Assembly (NCBI RefSeq): GCF_000400995.2
Contig: NZ_DF238983.1
Coordinates: 62,001-126,000, forward strand
Direction of reading: 5' to 3'
Source: Acidovorax sp. MR-S7
GTDB lineage: Bacteria > Pseudomonadota > Gammaproteobacteria > Burkholderiales > Burkholderiaceae_C
Length of the DNA: 64,000 nt
Shown here: positions 26,992 to 38,528 of the stretch, piece by piece
Position numbering within the stretch: the first letter of the stretch is position 1
Layout: every line of letters begins with the position of its first letter
Made by a program: the position numbers and the translations under genes
Notes under the pieces: model-generated
Seen by the model: only the letters and a program-made list of their open reading frames with translations
What the model was told of the DNA's origin: nothing
Databases searched by the model: none

Positions 26992-27522
26992 ATGTCCGAT
27001 ACCCAGAAACCCGCTCCCGAAGAAGTCGAAGCCGCGATGGCGGCCCATGCCGCCGACGAGCTGGCCCGCCTGCAGGGCGAGCTGGCGGAACTCAAGGCCA
27101 AGAGCAGCGAGCTGGCCGACCAGTACCTGCGTGCCAAGGCCGAGGCCGAGAACACCCGCCGCCGCGCCGACGAGGAAGTGGCCAAGGCCCGCAAGTTCGG
27201 CATCGAGAGCTTCGCCGAGAGCCTGCTGCCCGTGTGCGACAGCCTGGACGCAGCCCTCGCCATCGAGAACGCCACGGCCGAGCAGCTGCGCGAAGGCTCC
27301 GACGCCACGCTGCGCCAGCTGCTGTCGGCCCTGGAGCGCAACAAGGTGCTGGCCATCAATCCCGCCGCGGGCGCCAGGTTCGATCCCCACCAGCACCAGG
27401 CCATCAGCATGGTGCCTGCCGACCAGGAAGCCAACACCGTCGTGGGCGTGCTGCAGAAAGGCTACCTGATCGCCGACCGCGTGCTGCGCCCGGCCCTGGT
27501 CACGGTGGCCGCGCCGCGCTAA
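26992..27522 (+). CDS. grpE: nucleotide exchange factor GrpE
   Basis: A 176-residue co-chaperone that releases ADP from DnaK. It has a long N-terminal coiled coil ([20 protein letters not shown]), then the conserved [14 protein letters not shown] and a beta-rich wing domain ending [18 protein letters not shown]. It leads the grpE-dnaK-dnaJ heat-shock cluster and follows a candidate sigma-32 promoter. Confidence 0.97.
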   Translation: MSDTQKPAPEEVEAAMAAHAADELARLQGELAELKAKSSELADQYLRAKAEAENTRRRADEEVAKARKFGIESFAESLLPVCDSLDAALAIENATAEQLREGSDATLRQLLSALERNKVLAINPAAGARFDPHQHQAISMVPADQEANTVVGVLQKGYLIADRVLRPALVTVAAPR

Positions 27523-27608
27523 ATAAATTGCGGCGTCCCGCTTGAAGACAGGCGAGTTATCCACAAGTTACTGCTATCCACACATTCACGAATCCAACGG
27601 AGAAAAAC

Positions 27609-29552
<1,944 letters not shown>

Positions 29553-29578
29553 CCACAGCCCCAGAGCTGACCCATCGC

Positions 29579-29612
29579 CGCCGCGCCGGGCCCCGCAGGG
29601 CCTTGCGCGGCG
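29579..29612 (+). other. stable hairpin between dnaK and dnaJ
   Basis: CGCCGCGC (29579-29586) pairs perfectly with GCGCGGCG (29605-29612), and an inner GGCCC/GGGCC pair closes a CGCA loop. There is no T tract, so this is more likely an RNA-stability or attenuation element than a terminator (inference). Confidence 0.6.
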
Positions 29613-29645
29613 TTCGTTCCTGCTGCAACGGCCCGGACACCTGCC

Positions 29646-30782
29646 ATGTCGAAGAGAGATTTTTACGAGATCCTCGGCGTTCCCAAGAACGCCTCGGAGG
29701 ACGAGCTCAAGAAAGCCTATCGCAAGCTCGCGATGAAGCACCACCCTGACCGCAACCAGGGTGATGTCGCCAAGCCTGCCGAAGAGAAATTCAAGGAGGC
29801 CAAGGAGGCCTACGAGATCCTGTCCGATCCGCAAAAGCGCGCGGCCTACGACCAGTACGGCCACGCGGGCGTGGATCCCAATATGCGCGGCGGCATGGGC
29901 GGCGGCCCCGAGGGCTTCGGCGGCTTCGCCGAGGCCTTCGGCGACATCTTCGGCGACATGTTCGGCCAGCAGCGCGGCGGGCGCGGCGGCCGCCAGGTCT
30001 ACCGCGGCAACGACCTGTCGTATGCCATGGAGGTCACGCTGGAAGAGGCCGCCAAGGGCAAGGAAGCCCAGATCCGCATCCCGAGCTGGGAAGGCTGCGA
30101 CACCTGCCACGGCAGCGGCGCCAAACCCGGCACCAGCGCCAAGACCTGCGGCACCTGCAACGGCCAGGGCGTGGTGCAGATGCGCCAGGGCTTCTTCAGC
30201 GTGCAGCAGACCTGCCCGCACTGCCGCGGCACGGGCAAGATCATTCCCGAGCCCTGCACCGCCTGCCACGGCCAGGGCAAGATCAAGAAGCAGAAGACGC
30301 TGGAGGTGAAAATCCCCGCCGGCATCGACGACGGCATGCGCATCCGCTCCACCGGCAACGGCGAGCCCGGCACCAACGGCGGCCCGCCGGGCGACCTGTA
30401 CATCGAGATCCGCGTGAAGAAGCACGACATCTTCGAGCGCGACGGCGACGACCTGCACTGCGAGGTGCCCGTGAGCTTCATCACCGCCGCGCTCGGCGGT
30501 GAGATCGAGGTGCCCACGCTCGCGGGCAAGGCCGCGATCGACATTCCCGAAGGCACGCAGGCCGGCAAGCAGTTCCGCCTGCGCGGCAAGGGCATCAAGG
30601 GCGTGCGCGCCAGCTACCCCGGCGACCTGTACTGCCACATCGTGGTGGAGACGCCCGTCAAGCTCACCGAGTACCAGCGCAAGCTGCTCAAGGAGCTGGA
30701 CGAATCGCTCAAGAAGGGCGGCGCCAAGCACTCGCCTTCCACCGAAAGCTGGACGGACCGGCTCAAGAGCTTCTTCAGCTGA
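29646..30782 (+). CDS. dnaJ: chaperone DnaJ (Hsp40)
   Basis: A 378-residue co-chaperone that delivers clients and triggers DnaK ATPase. The J domain has the HPD triad (KHHPDRNQG), followed by a Gly/Phe-rich linker. Four CxxCxGxG zinc repeats come next ([32 protein letters not shown]), and then the C-terminal beta domains. All catalytic and metal residues are intact. A terminator follows. Confidence 0.99.
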   Translation: MSKRDFYEILGVPKNASEDELKKAYRKLAMKHHPDRNQGDVAKPAEEKFKEAKEAYEILSDPQKRAAYDQYGHAGVDPNMRGGMGGGPEGFGGFAEAFGDIFGDMFGQQRGGRGGRQVYRGNDLSYAMEVTLEEAAKGKEAQIRIPSWEGCDTCHGSGAKPGTSAKTCGTCNGQGVVQMRQGFFSVQQTCPHCRGTGKIIPEPCTACHGQGKIKKQKTLEVKIPAGIDDGMRIRSTGNGEPGTNGGPPGDLYIEIRVKKHDIFERDGDDLHCEVPVSFITAALGGEIEVPTLAGKAAIDIPEGTQAGKQFRLRGKGIKGVRASYPGDLYCHIVVETPVKLTEYQRKLLKELDESLKKGGAKHSPSTESWTDRLKSFFS

Positions 30783-30792
30783 CCCCCATCGA

Positions 30793-30820
30793 CGGCCCGC
30801 AAAGCGGGCCTTTTTTTGGC
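30793..30820 (+). terminator. rho-independent terminator after dnaJ
   Basis: GGCCCGC and GCGGGCC form a stem with a short AAA loop, followed by seven T residues. Confidence 0.92.
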
Positions 30821-30953
30821 TCAAATCCCGATCAATTTCTTCGGGAATACCCACCCTCGGTTGACAAAGATCAGCCCACGAAAAACCGGGCCCTCTAAGG
30901 TACGCAGCTGCGCGCTGCCCACGCGGCGCAGTGCCAGCACCCAGAGAGCCTTC

Positions 30954-31988
30954 GTGACCGATACCGCCAGCCCCACGCCCGCCACATCCCCCGAACTCGT
31001 GTGCCCCGCCGGAAGCCTGCCCGCCCTCAAGGCGGCCGTGGACGCGGGCGCCGACTGCGTCTACCTCGGCCTGCGCGACGCTACCAACGCGCGCAACTTC
31101 GCGGGCCTGAACTTCGACGAGGCCGCCATCCGGAGCGGCATCGCCTACGCCCACGCGCGCGGCCGCAAGGTGCTGCTGGCGCTCAACACCTACCCGCAGG
31201 CCAGCAACCCCGCGCCCTGGCGCGCGGCGCTGGACAAGGCGGCCGCCTGGGGCATCGACGCCGTGATCCTGGCCGACCCGGGCCTGATGCGCTACGCCGC
31301 CGAGCGCCATCCGCAGCTGCGCCTGCACCTGTCGGTGCAGGGCTCGGCCACCAACCACGACGCCATCAACCTATACCACCAGCAGTTCGGCATCCAGCGC
31401 GCGGTGCTGCCGCGCGTGCTCTCGCTGGAGCAGGTCAAGCAGGTGGTGCAGCGCACGCCGGTGGAGATCGAGGTGTTCGGCTTCGGCAGCCTGTGCGTGA
31501 TGGTCGAGGGGCGCTGCGCGCTGTCCTCGTACGCCACGGGCGAATCGCCCAACACGCATGGCGTGTGCTCGCCGGCCAAGTTCGTGCGCTGGCAGGAAAC
31601 GCCCCAGGGGCTGGAGTCACGCCTGAACGGCGTGCTCATCGACCGCTACGGCAACGGCGAGAACGCCGGCTACCCCACGCTGTGCAAGGGCCGCTTCGAC
31701 GTGGGCGGCGAGAGCAACTACTACGCGCTGGAGGAGCCCACCAGCCTCAACACGCTGGAGCTGCTGCCCCAGCTCGTGAAGATGGGCGTGCGCGCCTTCA
31801 AGATCGAGGGCCGCCAGCGCAGCCCGGCCTACGTGGCGCAGGTCACGCAGGTGTGGCGCGAGGCCATCGACCACTGCATGGCGCAGGGCCACCTGTACGC
31901 GCCCAAGACGGCCTGGATGGCCAGCCTCGACCAGGTGGCCGAGGGCCAGCAGCACACGCTGGGCGCCTACCACCGCCCCTGGAAATGA
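30954..31988 (+). CDS. ubiU: O2-independent ubiquinone hydroxylation protein UbiU (peptidase U32 family)
   Basis: A 344-residue iron-sulfur protein that with UbiV hydroxylates ubiquinone precursors without oxygen. The four cluster-binding cysteines are C171, C178, C195 and C234, the same spacing as in E. coli UbiU. U32 features include ELVCPAGSLPALKAAVDAG and FKIEGRQRSP. The GTG at 30954 (VTDTASP) is chosen because the frame upstream runs back into the dnaJ terminator and does not look coding. ubiV and ubiT follow immediately. Confidence 0.93.
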   Translation: MTDTASPTPATSPELVCPAGSLPALKAAVDAGADCVYLGLRDATNARNFAGLNFDEAAIRSGIAYAHARGRKVLLALNTYPQASNPAPWRAALDKAAAWGIDAVILADPGLMRYAAERHPQLRLHLSVQGSATNHDAINLYHQQFGIQRAVLPRVLSLEQVKQVVQRTPVEIEVFGFGSLCVMVEGRCALSSYATGESPNTHGVCSPAKFVRWQETPQGLESRLNGVLIDRYGNGENAGYPTLCKGRFDVGGESNYYALEEPTSLNTLELLPQLVKMGVRAFKIEGRQRSPAYVAQVTQVWREAIDHCMAQGHLYAPKTAWMASLDQVAEGQQHTLGAYHRPWK

Positions 31989-32007
31989 TTGCATTGAGAG
32001 CCCCACG

Positions 32008-32910
32008 ATGAAACTCGCCCTCGGTCCGCTGCTGTACTACTGGCCGCGCGACACCGTTTTTTCCTTCTACCAGGCCATGGCCGAGACGCCCGTGGACGTG
32101 GTCTACCTCGGCGAGGCCGTGTGTTCGCGCCGCCGCGAGCTGCGCCAGAGCGACTGGATCGACATCGCGCGCATGCTCAGGGACGCGGGCAAGCAGCCCG
32201 TGCTCTCCACCATGGTGCTGCTCGAATCCACCGCCGACGTGGCCGCCATGCACAAGATCGTGCGGGACGAGGAGTTCCTTGTCGAAGCCAACGACATGGG
32301 CGCCGTGCACAACCTCGCGGGCCAGCGCCCGTTCGTGGCCGGCCCGCAGCTCAACCTGTTCAACCCCGACGCCCTGGCCTGGATGGCCGGCCTGGGCGCG
32401 CGCCGCTGGGTCATGCCGCTGGAAATGCGCCAGAGCGACCTGGCCGTGCTGCAGCAGCACCGGCCCGCCGGGCTGGAAACCGAAGTCTTCGCCTACGGCC
32501 GCATGCCGCTGGCGTTCTCGGCACGCTGCTTCACCGCGCGCCACTACAACCGGCCCAAGGACGACTGCGGCTTCGCCTGCATCGAGCACCCCGACGGGCA
32601 ACTGCTGCAAACGCGCGAGGGCGAGGGCTTCCTGGTGCTCAACGGCATCCAGACCCAGTCCGCGCGCGTGCACAACCTGCTGCAGGACGTGCCCGCGCTG
32701 CGCGCCCTGGGCGTGGACCTGCTGCGCCTGTCGCCGCAGTCGCAGCACATGGCCGAGGTCATCGCCGCGTTCGACGCCGCGCGCCATGCCGCGCAGCCCG
32801 ACCCCACGGCGCTGGAGCGCATGCGCGCGCTCATGCCCGCCGCGCCCTGCAACGGCTACTGGCACGGCAAGCCAGGGCTGGATCTGATCGTCGAACCCGC
32901 GCATGCTTGA
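32008..32910 (+). CDS. ubiV: O2-independent ubiquinone hydroxylation protein UbiV
   Basis: A 300-residue U32-family partner of UbiU. Its [4Fe-4S] ligands C39, C174, C187 and C191 are all present with the spacing 13 and 4 seen in the family (CFTARHYNRPKDDCGFAC). It starts MKLALGPLLYYWPRDTVFSF, 19 bp after ubiU. The intact clusters in both proteins indicate a working anaerobic hydroxylation route. Confidence 0.94.
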   Translation: MKLALGPLLYYWPRDTVFSFYQAMAETPVDVVYLGEAVCSRRRELRQSDWIDIARMLRDAGKQPVLSTMVLLESTADVAAMHKIVRDEEFLVEANDMGAVHNLAGQRPFVAGPQLNLFNPDALAWMAGLGARRWVMPLEMRQSDLAVLQQHRPAGLETEVFAYGRMPLAFSARCFTARHYNRPKDDCGFACIEHPDGQLLQTREGEGFLVLNGIQTQSARVHNLLQDVPALRALGVDLLRLSPQSQHMAEVIAAFDAARHAAQPDPTALERMRALMPAAPCNGYWHGKPGLDLIVEPAHA

Positions 32911-32922
32911 CCCGGAGGCCCC

Positions 32923-33441
32923 ATGACCACCACCCCGCCCGCCCCCTTCACCCTGCCGCGCCCCGTGGGTGCCGTGCTCGCGCGCCTGCCCGCCTACCCC
33001 GGCTCGGTGCTGCTGGTCACCGCCATCAACCTGGCGCTGGCGCGCCACCTGCCGGGCGACGTGAAGGCGCTGCTCAAGGACAAGCGCCTGTCTATCCGCG
33101 TGCGCGACGCGCGCCTGGCCTTCGACTTCTCGTGGAACGGCCAGCGCTTCGCGCCCAGCACGCCGCAGGCCACCCCGGACCTGGCCATCAGCGCCAACGC
33201 GCAGGACTTCATGCTGCTGGCGCAGCGCCGCCAGGACCCGGACACGCTGTTCTTCAACCGCCGCCTGGTGATGGAGGGCGACACCGAGCTGGGCCTGGTG
33301 GTGAAGAACGCGCTTGACGCCATCGAGCTGCCCGTGCTCGACCCCGCGCACTGGACGCCGCGCGCCGTGCTCGCGCGCCGCGCGCCGCCCCTGGCGCGCC
33401 AGTTGCCACCGCTGCCGCCGATTTTTGGAGGCCGGCCATGA
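32923..33441 (+). CDS. ubiT: ubiquinone accessory factor UbiT (SCP2 domain)
   Basis: A 172-residue SCP2-fold lipid-binding protein that supports anaerobic ubiquinone synthesis, probably by holding the hydrophobic intermediates. Motifs are LKDKRLSIRVRDARLAFDFS and FFNRRLVMEGDTELGLVVKN. A proline-rich tail (LPPLPPIFGG) is unusual. Starts 12 bp after ubiV; its stop overlaps the next ATG by 4 bp. Confidence 0.92.
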   Translation: MTTTPPAPFTLPRPVGAVLARLPAYPGSVLLVTAINLALARHLPGDVKALLKDKRLSIRVRDARLAFDFSWNGQRFAPSTPQATPDLAISANAQDFMLLAQRRQDPDTLFFNRRLVMEGDTELGLVVKNALDAIELPVLDPAHWTPRAVLARRAPPLARQLPPLPPIFGGRP

Positions 33442-33833
33442 ACGACCCTGCCCCCGCCCCCGACCACCCGCTGGTCTATTCCTGCTCCGGCTGCTCCAGC
33501 GCCGCGCAGCTCGCCAACCACGTCGCCGTGCAGCTCGACCGGCGCGGCGTGGCCGAGATGTCGTGCATCGCCGGCGTGGGCGGCGACGTGCCCAAGCTGG
33601 TCAAGCTGGCCCAGTCGGGCCGCCCCATCGTCGCGCTCGACGGCTGCCCGCTGGTGTGCGTGAAAAGCAGCCTGGCGCGCCACGGCATCGCCCCGGCGCG
33701 GCACTACCAGTTGCACGAGTACGGCGTGAAGAAGCGCAACCACCAGGACTTCGACCCCGCGCAGGCCGCCGAGGTGCTGGGCCGGGTCGAGGCCGACCTG
33801 ATCGACCACCCGCTGCGCAAAGAGGCCGCATGA
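33438..33833 (+). CDS. DGC-domain putative zinc-binding protein
   Basis: A 131-residue protein with the DGC domain (PF08859 type). The N-terminal YSCSGCSSAAQLANH, central MSCIAGVGGDVPKL and the family-naming DGCPLVCVK together provide several conserved cysteines. These are predicted zinc or metal binders of unknown biochemical role. It is translationally coupled on both sides (4-bp ATGA overlaps with ubiT and ubiX), so it is embedded in the ubiquinone operon. A role in anaerobic quinone synthesis or its metal supply is inference. Confidence 0.82.
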   Translation: MNDPAPAPDHPLVYSCSGCSSAAQLANHVAVQLDRRGVAEMSCIAGVGGDVPKLVKLAQSGRPIVALDGCPLVCVKSSLARHGIAPARHYQLHEYGVKKRNHQDFDPAQAAEVLGRVEADLIDHPLRKEAA

Positions 33834-34417
33834 GCATTTCTCCCCGCCGCGTCATCGTCGGCATTTCCGGCGCCAGCGGCGCCGTCTACGGCGCGCGCCT
33901 GCTGCAGGCGCTGCGCGAGATCGGCAACGTCGAATCGCACCTGGTCGTCTCCGACGCCGGCTGGCGCAACCTGCGCCACGAGCTGGACATGGACCGCGCC
34001 AGCGTGGAGGCCCTGGCCGACGTGGTGCACGCGCTGGACAACGTGGGCGCCAGCATCGCCAGCGGCTCGTTCGCCGCGCAGGGCATGGTCATCGCGCCCT
34101 GCTCCATGCGCACCCTGGCGGCCGTGGCCCACGGCCTGGCCGACAACCTGCTCACACGCGCCGCCGACGTGGCGCTCAAGGAGCGCCGCCGCCTGGTGCT
34201 GATGGTGCGCGAATCGCCACTGCACCTGGTGCACCTGCGCAACATGGCCACGTTGACCGAGATGGGCGGCATCGTCTGCCCGCCCATGCCCGCGTTCTAC
34301 CAGCGCCCCACCACCGTGGGCGAGATCGTGGACCACAGCGTGGCGCGCGCGCTCGACCTGCTGGGCATCGAGAACGCGCTCGCCCCGCGCTGGCAGGGCC
34401 TGCCGTCAAACTCCTGA
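33830..34417 (+). CDS. ubiX: flavin prenyltransferase UbiX
   Basis: A 195-residue enzyme that prenylates FMN to make the cofactor of UbiD. It begins RVIVGISGASGAVYGARLL, with IAPCSMRTLAAVAHGLADN, RRRLVLMVRESPL and PAFYQRPTT, all family signatures. It overlaps the DGC gene by 4 bp. ubiD follows after a dispersed repeat, so cofactor and enzyme are made together. Confidence 0.96.
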   Translation: MSISPRRVIVGISGASGAVYGARLLQALREIGNVESHLVVSDAGWRNLRHELDMDRASVEALADVVHALDNVGASIASGSFAAQGMVIAPCSMRTLAAVAHGLADNLLTRAADVALKERRRLVLMVRESPLHLVHLRNMATLTEMGGIVCPPMPAFYQRPTTVGEIVDHSVARALDLLGIENALAPRWQGLPSNS

Positions 34418-34465
34418 TTCGATAGCTGCCAGCGCTTACCAGTAAAGCGCTAGAGGCCAATTTCA
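34416..34465. repeat. dispersed palindromic repeat, copy R6 (plus orientation)
   Basis: Contains CGATAGCTGCCAGCGCTTAC, then AAAGCGCTAGAGGCCAATTT. It starts at the ubiX stop and ends just before ubiD, within an otherwise tight operon. Confidence 0.85.
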
Positions 34466-34473
34466 TTCAAAAC

Positions 34474-35958
34474 ATGCACTACCGCGACCTGCGTGACTTC
34501 ATGGCGCAACTGGAGGCAGCCGGCGAGTTGCGCCGCATCGCCGCGCCCGTCTCCCCGCATCTGGAAATGACCGCGCTGGCCGACCGCGTGCTGCGCGCAG
34601 GCGGCCCGGCGCTGCTGTTCGAGCAGCCCACGGGCCATGCCATGCCGGTGCTCGCCAACCTGTTCGGCACGCCCGCGCGCGTGGCGCGCGCGCTCGGCGT
34701 GGCCGGGCTGCCCGAGATCCGCGCCTTCGGCGAAGTGCTCGCCGCGCTGAAAGAACCCGAGCCGCCGCGCGGCATGAAAGACCTGTGGGGCAAGCGCGAC
34801 CTGCTCAAGACGCTGTGGAGCATGGCCCCCGCGCACGTGCGCCGCCCACCGTGCCAGCAGGTGGTGTGGGAGGGCAACGAGGTCGATCTGGCGCGCCTGC
34901 CCATCCAGCACTGCTGGCCCGGCGACGTGGCGCCGCTCGTCACCTGGGGCCTCACCATCACGCGCGGGCCGCTGAAGAAGCGCCAGAACCTCGGCATCTA
35001 CCGCCAGCAGTTGCTGTCGAAGAACCAGCTCATCATGCGCTGGCTGTCGCACCGCGGCGGCGCGCTGGACTTCGCCGACCACTGCCGCCTGCACCCCGGC
35101 CAGCCCTACCCGGTGGCCGTGGCCATCGGGGCCGACCCGGCCACCATCCTCGGCGCCGTCACGCCCGTGCCCGACACGCTGTCGGAATACCAGTTCGCCG
35201 GCCTGCTGCGCGGCGCGCGCACCGAGGTCGCGCCCGCGCTCGGCGTGCCGCTGCAAGTGCCCGCCAGCGCCGAGATCGTGCTCGAAGGCCACATCCGCCC
35301 CGACGCCCGCCACGCCAGCGGCTGGCAGCACGCGCTCGAAGGCCCCTACGGCGACCACACCGGCTACTACAACGAGTGCGCCGAATTCCCCGTGTTCACC
35401 GTCGATCGCGTCACGCTGCGCGAGGATGCGCTGTACCACAGCACCTACACCGGCAAGCCACCCGACGAACCCGCCATGCTCGGCCTGGCGCTGAACGAGC
35501 TGTTCGTGCCGCTGCTGCAGCGCGCCTTCCCCGAGATCCTCGACTTCTACCTGCCGCCCGAGGCGTGCAGCTATCGCATGGCCGTGGTGCGCATCCGCAA
35601 GGCCTACGCGGGCCACGCGCGGCGCGTGATGATGGGCGTGTGGAGCCACCTGCGCCAGTTCCTCTACACCAAGTTCATCGTGGTGGTGGACGAGGACGTG
35701 GACGCGCGCGCATGGCCCGAAGTCATCTGGGCCCTGACCACGCGCATGGACCCCGCGCGCGACACGATGCTGGTGGAGAACACGCCCATCGACTACCTCG
35801 ATTTCGCCTCGCCCGTCGCCGGCCTGGGCAGCAAGATGGGATTGGACGCGACGAACAAGTGGCCCGGCGAGACGCAGCGCGAGTGGGGCCGGCCGATGGC
35901 TATGGACGCCGAGGTCTCCGCGCGCATGAACGCCCTGGCCGACACGCTGGGCCTATAG
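34474..35958 (+). CDS. ubiD: 4-hydroxy-3-polyprenylbenzoate decarboxylase UbiD
   Basis: A 494-residue prenyl-FMN-dependent decarboxylase of ubiquinone synthesis. It begins [20 protein letters not shown]. Prenyl-FMN/metal-site motifs are visible around [15 protein letters not shown] and [12 protein letters not shown] (with the catalytic glutamate region upstream), plus the C-terminal [14 protein letters not shown]. Length is standard. It works with UbiX encoded just upstream. Confidence 0.96.
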   Translation: MHYRDLRDFMAQLEAAGELRRIAAPVSPHLEMTALADRVLRAGGPALLFEQPTGHAMPVLANLFGTPARVARALGVAGLPEIRAFGEVLAALKEPEPPRGMKDLWGKRDLLKTLWSMAPAHVRRPPCQQVVWEGNEVDLARLPIQHCWPGDVAPLVTWGLTITRGPLKKRQNLGIYRQQLLSKNQLIMRWLSHRGGALDFADHCRLHPGQPYPVAVAIGADPATILGAVTPVPDTLSEYQFAGLLRGARTEVAPALGVPLQVPASAEIVLEGHIRPDARHASGWQHALEGPYGDHTGYYNECAEFPVFTVDRVTLREDALYHSTYTGKPPDEPAMLGLALNELFVPLLQRAFPEILDFYLPPEACSYRMAVVRIRKAYAGHARRVMMGVWSHLRQFLYTKFIVVVDEDVDARAWPEVIWALTTRMDPARDTMLVENTPIDYLDFASPVAGLGSKMGLDATNKWPGETQREWGRPMAMDAEVSARMNALADTLGL

Positions 35959-36037
35959 CCGAGCGCCGCGCACCGCCAATGCGTGGCTTCGGCGGGCGCG
36001 CTGCTACGCTGGCGGCAAACCACCACGCAGGCCATCC

Positions 36038-37402
36038 ATGAGCGTCACCCTCACCTTCCTCGGCGGAGCCGGCACCGTCACTGGCTCCAAGTACCTCGTG
36101 CGCCACGGCGGCCGCGCGCTGCTTGTCGACTGCGGGCTGTTCCAGGGCTACAAGCCGCTGCGCCTGCGCAACTGGCAGCCGCTGCCCGTGGCGCCCGCCG
36201 CCGTCCATGCCGTGCTGCTCACGCATGCGCACCTGGACCACTCGGGCTACCTGCCGCTGCTGGCGCGCGATGGCTTCGCAGGGCCGGTGTTCTGCACGGC
36301 AGGCACGCGCGACCTGTGCGCGATCCTGCTGCCCGACAGCGGCCACCTGCAGGAGGAGGACGCCAACTACCTCAACCGCCACCACCTCAGCCAGCACGAG
36401 CCCGCGCTGCCGCTCTACACGCGGCTGGACGCGCAGCACAGCCTGGCGCTGCTGCGCCCGCGGCCTGTGCACACGGCGTTCGAGCCGCTGCCGGGCTGGC
36501 GCGCCACGTTCACGCGCGCGGGGCACATCCTGGGCGCGGCCAGCATCCTGCTGAAGGTGGGCGGGCGGCGCATCCTGTTCTCGGGCGACCTGGGGCGGCC
36601 CGACGACCTGCTGATGCGCGCGCCCGAACCGCCGCCCGCGGCCGACGTGGTGCTGGTCGAATCCACCTATGGCAACCGCACCCACCCCGAAGGCGCGGTG
36701 ACGGATGAGCTGGGCCCCGCGCTCGCGCGCCTGGCCGCGCGCGGCGGCGTGGCCGTGGTGCCGGTGTTCGCCGTGGGGCGCGCGCAGACGGTGCTGCACG
36801 CCATCGCACGGCTCAAGGCCGAGGGCACACTGCCGCCGTCGCTGCCCGTCTACCTGGACAGCCCCATGGCCGTGAGCGCCACCCAGCTCTTCGAGGGCCA
36901 CATGGACGAGCACCGCCTGGACCGCGCCGCCCTGCACGCCATGGCGCGCGGCACGACGCTGGTGCACAGCGTGGACGAGTCGAAGGCGCTGGCGCGGCTG
37001 CACGGCCCGCGCGTGATCCTCTCGGCCAGCGGCATGGCCACGGGCGGGCGCGTGCTGCACCACCTGGCGCTGCACGCGGGCGACCACCGCAACATGATCG
37101 TGCTGACCGGCCATCAGGCGGGCGGCACGCGCGGCGCGCGCATCGCCGCGGGAGAAAAGAGCATCCGCATCTTCGGGCAGGAGGTGGCCATCCGCGCCGA
37201 GGTGGTGCAGCTGGCCACCGCCTCCGCCCATGCCGACGGCGGCCAGCTCATCGACTGGCTGCGCGCCAGCCCGCGCGCGCCGGGGCGGGTGTGCGTGGTG
37301 CACGGCGAGCTGGCGGCGGCCGATGCGCTGCGCGAGCGCATCGCCCACACGCTGCGCTGGCCGGCCCAGGTGCCGGAGCACGGCGACACGCTGACGCTCT
37401 GA
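36038..37402 (+). CDS. beta-CASP metallo-beta-lactamase-fold RNA nuclease
   Basis: A 454-residue CPSF73/YSH1-like protein. The metallo-beta-lactamase domain has the metal motif THAHLDHSGYLP, AGHILGAASI and LFSGDLGRP. A beta-CASP insert follows (PVYLDSPMAVSATQLF), and then VILSASGMATGGRVLHHL and a final histidine in ASAHADG. Such proteins process or degrade RNA. The N-terminus FLGGAGTVTGSKYLV is family-typical. Stand-alone gene after ubiD; the target RNA is unknown. Confidence 0.9.
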   Translation: MSVTLTFLGGAGTVTGSKYLVRHGGRALLVDCGLFQGYKPLRLRNWQPLPVAPAAVHAVLLTHAHLDHSGYLPLLARDGFAGPVFCTAGTRDLCAILLPDSGHLQEEDANYLNRHHLSQHEPALPLYTRLDAQHSLALLRPRPVHTAFEPLPGWRATFTRAGHILGAASILLKVGGRRILFSGDLGRPDDLLMRAPEPPPAADVVLVESTYGNRTHPEGAVTDELGPALARLAARGGVAVVPVFAVGRAQTVLHAIARLKAEGTLPPSLPVYLDSPMAVSATQLFEGHMDEHRLDRAALHAMARGTTLVHSVDESKALARLHGPRVILSASGMATGGRVLHHLALHAGDHRNMIVLTGHQAGGTRGARIAAGEKSIRIFGQEVAIRAEVVQLATASAHADGGQLIDWLRASPRAPGRVCVVHGELAAADALRERIAHTLRWPAQVPEHGDTLTL

Positions 37403-37410
37403 ATTGCAAG

Positions 37411-37456
37411 CCAAATCGACCTCCAGCGCTTGATACGCAAGCGCAAGCAGCTCCTT
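37411..37456. repeat. dispersed palindromic repeat, copy R7 (minus orientation)
   Basis: Reads CCAAATCGACCTCCAGCGCT then TGATACGCAAGCGCAAGCAG. It follows the beta-CASP gene by 8 bp and precedes the LysR gene. Confidence 0.8.
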
Positions 37457-37576
37457 TTTCAGGAGTAGCACCGCCGCATGGCGGCATGCAAGACATCGCA
37501 TATGGCGATGACAAACCCACGCGCCTTAGGGGAAAATACGCGAATACCTCTCCAAACGAGAAGACACGTTCCCCCG

Positions 37577-38509
37577 ATGAAAAGCTCCGAGCGCAGCTTC
37601 GCGCGCCGTATCGACTTGACCTCGCTGCAACTGTTCGTGGCCGTCTGCGAACTGGGCAGCATCGGCCGCGCGGCCGAGCGCGAGTTCATCGCCGCGTCGG
37701 CGGTGAGCAAGCGTCTGTCCGATCTGGAGGCCGCCGTCGATACCGCCCTGCTCTACCGCCACAGCCGCGGCGTGACGCTCACGCCCGCCGGAGAGAGCCT
37801 GCTGCACCATGCGCGCACGGTGCTGTTCGGCCTGGAGCGCATGCAGGGCGAACTGAGCGAATACGCCGAGGGCGTGCGCGGCCACGTGCGCATGCACGCC
37901 AACATCTCGGCCATCGTGCAGTTCCTGCCCGAGGACCTGGGCGCGTTCGCGCGCGCGCACAGCCAGATCAAGATCGACCTGCAGGAGCACCTGAGCCCCG
38001 ACGTGCTGCACGCCGTGCGCGAGGGCGCGGCGGACTTGGGGCTGTGCAACGTGCCGGCCACGGCGGAGGGCGAGCTGCAGAGCCGCCCCTACCGCACCGA
38101 CCGGCTGGTGCTGGTCGTGCCGCAAGGCCACGCCCTGCAGGCGCGGGAAGCCGTCCAGTTCGACGAAGTGCTCGACTGGGACATCGTCGGCCTGCACGCG
38201 GGCAGCAGCATCAGCCTGGCGATGCGCCAGGCCGCCGCGCAGGCGGGGCGCCCGCTGCGCCAGCGCATCCAGGTCACGGGCCTGGACGCCATGTGCCGCA
38301 TGATCGACAACGGCCTGGGCGTGGGCCTGCTGCCCGACCGGGCGTTCGCGCTGATGCAGGGCGTGGGCCGGCTGGCCGCCGTGCCGCTGGACGAACCCTG
38401 GGCCCTGCGCGCGCTGCGGCTGGTGGCGCGCGACTTCGACGCGCTGCCCGTCACCGCGCGCCTGCTGGTCGAACATTTGACCCCTCCTACAATTTCCCTC
38501 CCCACCTGA
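37577..38509 (+). CDS. LysR-family transcriptional regulator
   Basis: A 310-residue regulator. The N-terminal winged helix is [20 protein letters not shown] with the recognition helix [14 protein letters not shown]. The periplasmic-binding-fold effector domain follows ([11 protein letters not shown] and [14 protein letters not shown]). The ATG at 37577 begins the conserved domain; earlier in-frame starts would add an arginine-rich extension. It lies only 19 bp upstream of leuC on the same strand and may be co-transcribed with it. Ligand unknown. Confidence 0.88.
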   Translation: MKSSERSFARRIDLTSLQLFVAVCELGSIGRAAEREFIAASAVSKRLSDLEAAVDTALLYRHSRGVTLTPAGESLLHHARTVLFGLERMQGELSEYAEGVRGHVRMHANISAIVQFLPEDLGAFARAHSQIKIDLQEHLSPDVLHAVREGAADLGLCNVPATAEGELQSRPYRTDRLVLVVPQGHALQAREAVQFDEVLDWDIVGLHAGSSISLAMRQAAAQAGRPLRQRIQVTGLDAMCRMIDNGLGVGLLPDRAFALMQGVGRLAAVPLDEPWALRALRLVARDFDALPVTARLLVEHLTPPTISLPT

Positions 38510-38528
38510 AAGACGAAGCGAGACTGCC

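Noticed and set aside
30816-30953. N-terminal extension of UbiU
   Set aside because: The segment runs back into the dnaJ terminator and lacks family similarity; the GTG at 30954 gives cysteine spacing matching known UbiU with an offset of two.
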